Source of the DNA: Helichrysum umbraculigerum
Taxonomy: Eukaryota; Streptophyta; Magnoliopsida; Asterales; Asteraceae
Direction of reading: 5' to 3'
Assembly (NCBI GenBank): GCA_949592205.1
Contig: CATIUR010000001.1
Coordinates: 314,492,250-314,556,249, forward strand
DNA: 64,000 nt
A program made the position numbers and the translations under genes. The notes beneath the pieces are model-generated. The model saw nothing but the letters and a program-made list of their open reading frames with translations. It was not told where the DNA came from and made no database searches. The stretch's first letter is position 1. The number at the start of each line of letters is the position of its first letter. Below are positions 34,594 through 44,464 of the stretch, in pieces.

Positions 34594-35620
34594 TCATTTG
34601 TAAATCTTACTGCCTGCGTAAATCTTCATCTTGATACACGTCTTAACCATCATCTGATAATCTCGTCCCAAATCACCCCATGCATCTGTCGTCAAGATTC
34701 TATTTTCATTCAACTTAATCAAATCTTTCTTCGACATGTTCATTAGGTGTCGATGGTCATAGACTCTGAAGATTTCTCTTTCACCACCGACAACCTCATC
34801 ATCAGCTTCAACCATAACAGCTTCTCCAGTTCCTGAATCTACATGCCATCTCTTCATATTACCCAGAATATCTTGTGGCATTGTCTTCAGTGGAATCTGC
34901 TGTATGCATCTAACAGCTGGATATATCTTCTTCCTTCTTCTTCTTCCTGTTCTTTGACTTCTCTCTTGTAATTTCACAGTTTTTCCCTTTCTTGGCTTAA
35001 TCTGAACAACTTATTCGTACCAACCTCATGTCTAATGATTCTTTCAACACGATCAGCATAATCATCACGACTTGGGTTGTTAATCTCTAATCTAGCCAAA
35101 TCACGTATTTCATAACGTGGTAGAGAACTAAAAACTGCTAGCTTTCTTTCAAAATATTGAACTCCGTCAAACCTTTTGATCGCAAAAAGCTTTAGTTCTG
35201 AGTCAAAGTACCAACCAATAATCCCTTTACGTGATACACGCTTTTTCGTAACATCAACTTCAGAAATTCCAATCTTCTTCTTCTTCTTCTTTGGAAGTTT
35301 CCTAAGTACAACAGCAGGATTTTTGGTTTGAACAAAGACTTCTTCTTCTTCATCAGAGGTTGAATCATCAATATCTTCATCTATATCGACAATTGTTGGA
35401 CCTTGTTCATTTTCAATAACAACTTCTGTCCTAGATGGGCTCACATGGTGTTCATCAATGTTTGCATCTAGATCTACACCCATGTCTTGCACATTCTCAG
35501 GTACAGCAGTCCAATCTGTAGGTGGTTGGAATTCTCCTTCCTCAAGATCAAAATCAATGTCTTCATCTATCTCATCAAAAATATCATCTTCCGAATCAGA
35601 TAGATCAAGCATCTCAAATC
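34594..35620 (-). pseudogene. C1 accessory gene, exon 5 (acidic and basic C-terminal part)
   Basis: Begins after the acceptor TTCTCTTAG (35621-35629); the frame joins exon 4 as G|GA. It starts very acidic (LDLSDSEDDIFDEIDEDIDF), followed by a Lys run (LPKKKKKKIG), then a globular part with GWYFDSELKLFAIKRFDGVQ and YEIRDLARLEI. A one-base frameshift near 34976 ends this frame. The shifted frame continues to 34594 with basic residues, AVRCIQQIPLKTMPQDIL and IFRVYDHRHLMNMSKKDL. Position and order match N1 part C, although I see only weak residue similarity. Function unknown. Confidence 0.6.
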
Positions 35621-36288
35621 CTAAGAGAAAACCACAAATACAAATAAATATTAATAATTAAAATTCTCTTATCAATTTCCCTGAATCAACCTAAGAATTT
35701 CTTTATTAATTCTTTTGTATATTTTAACCTAAAATATAAACGCAATTTACATATAACTTATAAAATCTTTTATTGATTACCCTGAATCAATCCAAAATTT
35801 CTTAAGTCTACTTAACAAATATTAATTAATTTTAAATTCTAATGCATTGTGAATAATCACCAAATATTTAAATTTACTATTAATTAACTTATATAATTTC
35901 CAAGTGTTAATTGATCTAATTCATTATCAATTTAACCTTTAAATTATATATCTTTTGTCTAGTTAATACGAATACATTTTTAACTTGTTAATTACTTATA
36001 TACCTTACGGTCTTAAGTCCATAATCAAATATAAAATGCATATGTTATCATAAAATTTTGACCGCCGAAATTAATCGGAACACGCCGCTCGACTACTCAA
36101 TGAGTCGGAAGTCTTTCGATCACTATTTTATCTTAACATAATTATATAAACTTAAATTACCCAACATATTTTACTTAAAATAATAATAACCCTAAGCCAA
36201 ATATATTTACACAATAATTAAGTTTACATTTGTTCACTACAAACTATTACAAATATTACAGTACTATGATAATACTAGGCTATCTTAC

Positions 36289-36928
36289 CAGCTTCAGTAT
36301 CACCCGGTACAGTCTTATCTGCACTTGTATCCACTCCAGAACCACTAGCACCAGCACCAGACTCCCCCTGAATTGTAGCTTGCTCACCAGTCTTTGAAGG
36401 ACCAGTCTGCTCACCACTCGGTGCATTGCGATCATCGTCTTTGTCTGAATCTCTCTTCCTCCTTAGCTCATCCTCTTTGCAAGACTCCAGATATACCAAT
36501 ATCTCCCCCTGAGTAGACTGTCCTGAATGCGATCTCAAGACCAGACTCTCCAAAGAAGATAACTTCAGTCTCTGTACGTTGAAGTCCGCAAGCAAAGTCT
36601 CATGAGTCTTCATCAACAGATTGTACGATTCACTCTGCTTGAGAATCTGCTGAGAAAGAAGAAGATTGCTCGACACCAGCTCTGGAATCTGAGAAGTAAG
36701 CTTCTCCAAATCCTTTACCCTCGACTCTAAGGATGTAATCCTTTCTGCATCAGTCGTTGGAGTAACAGGTATCGTTCTTGGTCCAGGCGGTGTGAGAGAC
36801 TCAATATGCCAGTCTCTGGTAAGCGGTGTATGAGGTTGAGACAAAGCCTGCGTAAGCAAACTTGTCGCAAATCTAGCTGCCTTATTCGTCGGAAAATTAG
36901 CTCCACGAACTAGATCAGCAACCTCATG
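36289..36928 (-). CDS. C1 accessory gene, exon 4 (coiled-coil part)
   Basis: Exon from acceptor TTTACAG|CATGAG (36929) to donor GCTG|GTAAGAT (36288). Open throughout. It encodes a coiled coil (ITSLESRVKDLEKLTSQIPE and SYNLLMKTHETLLADFNVQR), then an acidic and Gly/Ser-rich tail. The first ATG of the continuous ORF (36946) lies inside the upstream intron, so it is probably not a start. It corresponds to N1 part B and the C-terminal half of the E4 ORF. Confidence 0.65.
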
Positions 36929-37033
36929 CTGTAAAGTTAAACACAATTAAAATCAGTTATTGTTACCGATTACTCTGTCTCAAATTCTAATTAATTGCAT
37001 AACACTCATAGTTATAGAACTTATATCTCATAC

Positions 37034-37463
37034 CTGAAGCGGTAAAGATATCGATTCAGTAACCACCGGTGCATCCATCTCTACCTGCGGTGTATCCTGA
37101 GCAACTGTATACAGAATTAACTGTCTCAGTTCAACTCCTGATAAACAACAAGTTAAGATTATTTAACTTTTATCATCAATACTAACCTTCTCGAATAGTA
37201 AGCGTTCTCGGACGCTTCATCAAAGGAATCTCAACTTCCTCAGTACCTTCCTCCAGAATATCTTTTCCTTTTCTCTTCCTTTCAGAAGCAGATGGAGGAG
37301 GAGAAGGTGTATTATCAGAATCTTCATCTGAAGCCGTCTCACCATCACGACCTCTAGATGATCTAACAGGATCCTTAGTTGGTACTTCAACTGATCTATC
37401 AAGCTGTATCTGCTCATCCTCAAGTAATATAACTTCGGGATTTGCAGCCTCAGCTTCAGCTTC
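37034..37463 (-). CDS. C1 accessory gene, exons 2 and 3
   Basis: Exon 2 runs 37463-37187 between ACAG|GAAGCT and GAAG|GTTAGT. Exon 3 runs 37137-37034 between ATCAG|GAGTT and TTCAG|GTATGA. The frame stays open across both junctions (exon 2 leaves one base, completed by exon 3). Exon 2 is acidic, then Pro/Ser-rich with a Lys/Arg patch (SASERKRKGKD) that resembles a nuclear localisation signal. The intron between them is only 49 bp, short for a plant, which is the weakest part of the model. Confidence 0.55.
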
Positions 37464-37622
37464 CTGTTCGTTTAATGATATTTATATTTTAAAATCAGAA
37501 ATAATATCCACTTAACTAAATATCTAATATCATAAGCATTAGATAATAATATTATGCATCTATGATTAATAAAAACAATCTATCAACTAAGCATCTATAT
37601 TATTACATAAATAAAATATTAC

Positions 37623-38678
37623 CTATGATGGTGCTAAATAACTCTCAATGTCTTGAAGCAAAGGATTTGTCGCATCATCATTCTGCTCCAAAACCTCTTG
37701 CACAACCTGTGCAGCAACATCTGGATTCACTTACTGATCCACCTGACCAACCTGAATAAGAACATCCTCAAGGAGCCCTTGTGGATCTTCAGGTTGAGCT
37801 TCCTCAGCTACAGGTTCAGGTACAACATCACCCTCAGCAGGAGCAACAGCAGCAGCAGGAGCAACGTCTAACCACTCATGATTTGGCGGTGCGACGTAGT
37901 TCGGATCAACAATATACCCGAAAAGTGGTCTAACTTCCGGTTTCACCACTCCTTCCTTCCTAACTTTCTGCATAAACATGGCGTTATACCCACGATGGTC
38001 AATCGTATTAACCACTAGATGTGGTTCAGGTATAGCCAAATCCGGTAGACGTGCACGGATAATCAGCATGCAAAATCGCGGATAAACCAAAAATCTTGAT
38101 CTAACAGACCCCGATATCTGTTTCGCAATCTCACCAAAAAGATAATCACAAAAACTGTATGGTTTATTATAAACCAGTGACAGTGCAGCCGATAGAATAG
38201 CAGGGCTCAATTCATCAAAACCACCCTTCTTCGCTGCAAATACAATATTCATCACGTGCCAGAGAAACCTCCACTGACCAATGACCAGAGGCTTCTGGAA
38301 CTGACGTCCGCGTCTGTCTCCGCTATAACCCATACGACCGATAGCACCCTCAATAAAATCCATAGGATACTCAATATCCCCATTCTCCTGTTCTACTGTA
38401 CCAAGCTGCAAAATCTCACGGAGATTTCCAGCTGAAAATGTAACAGGCTGACCAGTAACTGTAGCTCTAATCTCTGGCGGGTTGACAGATTCGTCATATA
38501 CTATATCTGTCCAGAAATCATTCAGTATAGCCTGAGAAATAGGAGGATTGGCCGTAATGGCGTATCGAATCCTTGATCGTGCTAGAAAACGTAGAATATC
38601 AGCAACCCTGTCAGCCCGCTTGGCCTCAAGGTTCAGATCAACCAAAACGTTGTGACCCTTATCAAATGCTCTAGCCAT
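37623..38678 (-). CDS. C1 accessory gene, exon 1: ORF A (YPRF family)
   Basis: ATG at 38678 (MARAFDKGHN), two bases after a 3' splice site (TTTACAG|AT). The domain of about 250 residues is clearly related to the E4 protein: INDFW-like start, GNLREILQLG, GRMGYSGD, WRFLWHVMNIVF, KGGFDELSPAILSAALSLVY, KPYSF-DYLF, FLVYPRFCMLIIRARLPDL and PLFGYIVDPNYVAPP. A Pro/Glu-rich tail follows. TAA at 37731-37733 and TAG at 37623-37625 both look like mutated Gln codons; the exon would then end CAG|GTAATA. No membrane segment, so not an obvious envelope protein. Function unknown. Confidence 0.75.
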
Positions 38679-40942
38679 ATCTGTAAAGTAAACACAAACA
38701 ACAGATATAATTTAATGCACGATTAAAAATATTTAAACTATTACGTATTATGAATCGAGATTCATCAAACATCTTAGTTTAAATATGAAATTATATATAA
38801 CTTGTTACATAAATAGTCTCAAGTCATATATAAAAATTTAACTTATAACTAAAAGTCTTAAGTCTAATTTAAATTAATTATATAAAAGTTATTACAAAAC
38901 AAAAAATTAAAATGTTTGTAAATTCCGGACTCGCATAAACTGGCCTAACGAGTTGAGTTCAACTCGTTTTGCTTATCAACTCGCTATACTCATCAACTCG
39001 CTAAACTTGTCAACTCGCTAAACTTATCAAGCAGCTATTGAAGTGAACTCGCTAATCTCATGGATTCGCTAGTCAACTCGCTGTGAGTTGATTCACATTG
39101 TCAACTCGTTCGATGAACTGCCGTCGCGAATTTTCAATTAAAATCGATTAATCTTGTAATTTTAACTTGATCTATCGATTGATTTACGTTTATTAACATC
39201 CATTTAACATAAACCACAAGGATTCGTGTTCTAATAGTCCTTTAATATACGTGAATCGTTCGAATTATAAACCGAAACCCTAAGTTTATTTAAACTTCGA
39301 TTTCGAGTAATTTAAACGGTGAAATCCGTTGGTTTATACCTCAAAATGTTCGTAATATGAAGGTGTATAAAGTCTACGGATTGAATAACTCGTTCCCGTA
39401 CTCTAAAATTCAAAATCAAACGAAAAAAAGAAAATCGCCTCGTTTCGCCTTTTTGACGGATTCGCAAGCTTTACTGAACTCGCGAAGTATGTGTGGGTTC
39501 GGTGGGTTGGTTTGACTCGTTTGACCCTCTTTATACTACATATCCGATTCGCGAGATTTAAGTGGACTCGCAAGTTGATGCCAACTCGCAGAAACAATTA
39601 AAAACGCGAATTTAATGCTAAGTATAAATAAAAACCCGATATTTTACAAGTCTAAATTATAATTAATTTTCACTTGTATTTGTCACGTTGTTCAACTCAA
39701 AAATATACAGTATAATTTAATTCCGAAGGGTAAACATAATTAATACAAAAATTTTAAAAATTAAAAATAAGATAAAACAAAATTACATAACCATTGGTAT
39801 CAAGTACCATTTTATTAATCACTTTGAAACAAAGTAAATATACAATGTAAATAAGATTTTATCTGCTTAGGGATCATATTAGAAAGAATAAGCAATTAAT
39901 TATATATTTAAAAGTCTAAGCAGATTGGTAGTATACATACCTCATGAAATTCAAATAAATTACTGTAAAATTACAACTAAATTTATCATTTATACATTTA
40001 TATTTATAAAACTATATCTTAGGTACCTTTATCCACATAGCATAATTAATAAATGAATTACTCACATAAAGTGAATATTTTATTATAGACAGTCCAAGAC
40101 GATTACCGGTATTATGATCCATATAAACAAATTATACTCAATTTTCTAAGCAAACTCTTTATTGTTAGTATGAGTATTATCAAGTGCTTCCTATTATATG
40201 ACATACTATAGAATTCAAGTAAAACACATAACACTGCATCATTAAATTTTCAAGGTAGCGGTTACTAAATGATGTATCTTTTCGAAACATATAACATACA
40301 CTTGAATTTTTTAAGGTTAGACAAATATCAAACATACTTTGAATATGCTATGTTATCTAAGTCTGTACGTAGTACAACAAAAGATCCCTTCTAGCATAAT
40401 TCAAAATATATTTGAGAATATTAATTTAATTAAAGGCTTCAGTTCTGTACTTAGTACAACAAAGTTACCAGTAATTAAGTTAATACCCATATTGCTACTA
40501 TTTGTCAATTCAAATTAATATGTATAATTACAGTGTATGGCAATACCATCATTCAACAATTAAGACTTAATGTCATACATCATAGAATAGTAACACAAAA
40601 TAATAAACAAGTAGTTAATTAACTTCTTAAGGCCTAGAAAATTTCATATAATTTGCCTACCAGTACATCATATGATGAAGCCATCTAAAGTTTTACTAAA
40701 AATAGACAAATTATAACTTGTGGATATAGGTGTATAATCAAATAAATATAAACACATACCTGATAGAACCGCTGTAGTTCTAAAGCAACTTTATTTGAAC
40801 CTACTACCATATCATACTTAGGACTTAAGCTTATTATTGTGAAGCTTATTCTCCTAATGTACTATCATTTCCCTTAGTTTTTGCAAATAAAAACTTAAAT
40901 GAAGGCGATTCCCCTTAGGTAACAAGCAAATGAATGCCATAC

Positions 40943-40945
<3 letters not shown>
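38679..40945 (-). other. C1 spacer between pol and ORF A, with 3' splice site and ACTCGC words
   Basis: About 2.27 kb, AT-rich, no credible ORF. Immediately upstream of ORF A the minus strand reads TTGTGTTTACTTTACAG|AT ATG, a good acceptor. ACTCGC/CGAGT words cluster at 38925-39125 and 39470-39590, as in the LTR and leader of the same element. Confidence 0.65.

Positions 40946-40981
<36 letters not shown>
40946..40981 (-). repeat. Poly(A) tract on C1 sense strand
   Basis: Thirty-six T on the plus strand, beginning about 50 nt after the pol stop codon in element orientation. N1 and E4 have equivalents upstream of ORF A. Confidence 0.9.
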
Positions 40982-40985
<4 letters not shown>

Positions 40986-41031
40986 GAACACAGAAATACT
41001 AACTATTACAAAAATACCCTTGGAAGACTAA

Positions 41032-44000
41032 TCACTCTGGATTTCTCATTCCGTTTAGTTGAACCAACGTCTCAAATCTTGCTCTGTCGAACGCCTTTGT
41101 GTATAAGTCTGCTAAGTTATCCAATGATGGTACCTTAACTAACTTTATCAACTTCTTCTCAGCACAATCTCTAATAAAATGATGTCGAATATCAATATGC
41201 TTAGTTTTACTGTGCTTCACCGGATTATTGGTGATCGACATAGTAGATTCGTTATCAATCATCATAGGAGTATTGGTTATATTTAACCCGTAATCCCGCA
41301 GTTGCTGTTGAATCCAAAGAACTTATGAGCAACAGCTGCCAGCTGCAACATACTCAGCTTCACATGTAGAAATGGCTACCGAGGTTTGCTTCTTGCACTG
41401 CCAGGATACTAATCTACCTCCTAGGAATTGACATCCTCCGATCGTAGATTTCCTATTCTGATTGCATCCTCCATAATCCGAATCAGTATAAGCTACGAGA
41501 TCTAAGTCTCCATCAATCGGATACCAAAGACCCAGCTTAGGTTTCCCTTTGAGGTAATGAAAGATCCGTTTAACAGCTTGCATGTGTGACTCTTTCGGAT
41601 TAGCCTGATATCTTGCGCATAAACAAACAGCAAACATTATGTCAGGCCTAGAGGCTGTAAGATACATTAGTGATCCGATCATGGCTCTATAAAGAGTTGG
41701 ATCCACATCGCTATCACTCGATGTATCTGGACCTAGTCCATGATTGACTGGAATTGGAGTATTGTAGACCTTACTTTCATCCATCTTGAAGCGTTCTAAT
41801 AGCTCATATATATATTTAGATTGATGAATAAAGAATCCATCCTTCTTTTGATCAACTTGTAAACCTAAGAAGAAATTCAACTCTCCCATTGCAGACATTT
41901 CAAACCTTTTTCTCATGACTTGCTCGAATTCTTGACACATCTTTTCATCAGATGATCCAAAGATAATGTCATCAACATAAACTTGTACGAGAAGAAAGTC
42001 TTTCTTTTTCCATTTCACAAACAGTGTACTATCAATCGATCCTCTTGTAAATCCATTCTCAAGTAGATACGTTGATAGTGTTCCATACCACATCCTTGGT
42101 GCTTGATGTAATCCATATAGAGCCTTATTCAAACGATATACTCTATCTGGATACTCAGGCTCAGCAAACCCTGGCGGTTGTGAAACATACACCAATTCTT
42201 CCACTTTGCCATACAAAAAGGCACTCTTAACATCAAACTGATAGACCTTTATACCATAATATGATGCGAATGCTAAGAATACTCTAATTGCTTCTAGCCT
42301 AGCAACTGGTGCAAACATTTCATTGTAATCTATACCTTCTTGTTGATTAAAACCTTGAACTACCAAACGAGCTTTATTGCGAGTAACGATTCCTTTATCA
42401 TCTCTCTTGCACTTAAATACCCATCTAGTTCCAATTGGATATTCTCCCTTTGGTAGGTCAACCAACTCCCATACTTGTAATTTAGAGAACTGAGATAGTT
42501 CTTCTTGCATTGCTTCTACCCACGAACTTTCTTTTAAAGCCATTTGAACATTTTTCGGCTCAATTTGTGAGATAAAGCATGAATGAAGACATTGATTAGG
42601 AATCCCTGTCTCTTTCATTGCAGTATACAAGCTTTGGTATTCTAAGTTCTCAGACGTACTAGCTCTGGATTGATGCCTAGTTTGAACCGGAGTATTAATA
42701 TCACCGATGATGTTTTCAACGGGATGATTCTTACTCGTTCTAGTTGTAGTAACTGGTTCAACCGGTATCTCATCTTCCAAATTAGTACCAATCTCTTCCA
42801 ATTCAGGTACATCTTCCGTACGTGCTGAAGATATCCTTAAATGTTTCAAAGGAGTAAGTATATCATCAAACTTTGTAGAAAGATCATCAGGATCTTCTGT
42901 TTCTTGAGACTTATCCTCTGAAGGTTGTTGTGACTCACTTGTGGAAGCTTTATCTGAGTCAGCATTAGTCTTAATTCCAGATTGCTTAACATTTGATGTT
43001 GAAGCGGGACCAATATTCTCATCTTCAAACAATAAATGTTCAGCTATCTCTGAATCACTGACATAGTCACTAATAGGAACTTTAAATGATGCAAAAAGAT
43101 CAGAATAATCAAATTGCCAATCTAAGCCCTTATGAACATCAGGTGAGTAGCTCGTAACCTCAATATTATAAACTACCTCCAAACGTCCTGTGACTTTATT
43201 AAAGACTCTCTTGTTTGGCGAATTGGGCATATAACCTAGGAAAAATCCTTCGTCAGCCTTCTCACCAAATTTTGTTTGATGTCCAGTCTTTAATATGGTG
43301 CATGAAACTCCAAAGGGTTCAAACCCTTTTAAGTTAGGTTTCTTATTGTTCAAAAGCTCATAACAAGTCTTGTTATGTCTCTTAACCGTAAGAACTCTAT
43401 TAAGAACATAACATGCTGTATTCACTGCTTCTGTCCAAAAGATGACCGGAAGCTTTGAATCAGCAAGCATTGTTCTTGCAGCTTCAATCAACGTCCTATT
43501 TTTCCTTTCAGCAACACCAATCTGTTGAGGTTCATAAGGTGCACTGAATTGATGTAATATCCCTTTGCTTAAGCAATAGATATTCAACGTTGAATTCTTG
43601 AACTCTGTTCCATTGTCACTACGAATACGCTTAACTCTCTTTTTATAGACATTCTCTACTAGATCAAAGAACTCAATTAGAATTCCAGGAGTCTCATCCT
43701 TTGATCCCAAAAAGAATACCCATGAGAATCTAGAATAATCATCTGTGACAACCAAACAGTACCATTTGCCACCTATACTTCTCTTGCTTATAGGGCCGAA
43801 GAGATCCATATGTAGCAATTCAAATGGCGAGGAGATAGAGTTTTCAGTCTTAGGTCTGTGTGGTTTCTTGTGCTGCTTTCCTTTCATGCAAGGAACACAC
43901 TTATCCTCAGACTCGAAACGTTTTTGTGGTACACCTAGAACCAAACCATTTTTGGTTATATAATTCATCTTTCTCCAGTTCAGGTGTGCCATTCTCCTAT

Positions 44001-44440
44001 GCCATAACAATGCGTCTGTTTCCGAAGCCTTGGATAATAAACATGTAGACACCATTGAAGAATTAGGAACACCCATGTTGATAGCATAGATGTCCTTCTT
44101 CCTTGGCGCCCTCATCAATATCCATTCATCAGGAATTTTAAAACCTGGCTTCAGGACTAAGGCCTCCTTTTCATTAAAATAAACTGGGTGACCTTTATCA
44201 CAGACTTGGGAAACACTCACTAGGTTGTGAGTAAGTTCTTCAACATAGTTCACATCCTCAAGAGTCAAAGTTCCATTTGAAACTTTTCCTTTTCCCGAAA
44301 TTACTCCTCCTTTATCTCCTGCAAAATTTACTTTTTGCTTGAGACTATCCTTGAAGTCCTTCAGTAGACTTCTTTCTCCGGTCATGTGCCTTGAGCATCC
44401 ACTGTCTACATATCACCAGCTGTCCTTGTTCACAGCATGC
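41032..44440 (-). pseudogene. C1 pol: protease, integrase, RT, RNase H
   Basis: Copia polyprotein in a different frame from gag. Order in the translation: protease active site YVDSGCSRHMTG just upstream of ATG 44385; GAG-pre-integrase (WHRRMAHLNWRKMNYI); integrase DDE (MDLFGP, RSDNGTEFKN, GVAERKNRTLIEAAR); the Sirevirus-like IIGDINTPVQTR; RT with WVFKCKRDDKG and catalytic YVDDIIFG; RNase H ending STCEAEYVAAGSCCS. Two in-frame stops: TGA at 44413-44415, where a second Trp is expected before YVDSG, and TAA at 41320-41322, replacing Gln before VLWIQQQL. The rest is intact and ends MRNPE at 41032. Confidence 0.9.
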
Positions 44441-44464
44441 TCCTGCACATAACACAAAATACGA

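Noticed and set aside
34594..38678. Envelope protein, as sometimes proposed for ORFs downstream of pol in Sireviruses
   Set aside because: I see no signal peptide, membrane segment or glycoprotein-like Cys pattern; the protein is acidic, basic and coiled-coil. Position is env-like, content is not.
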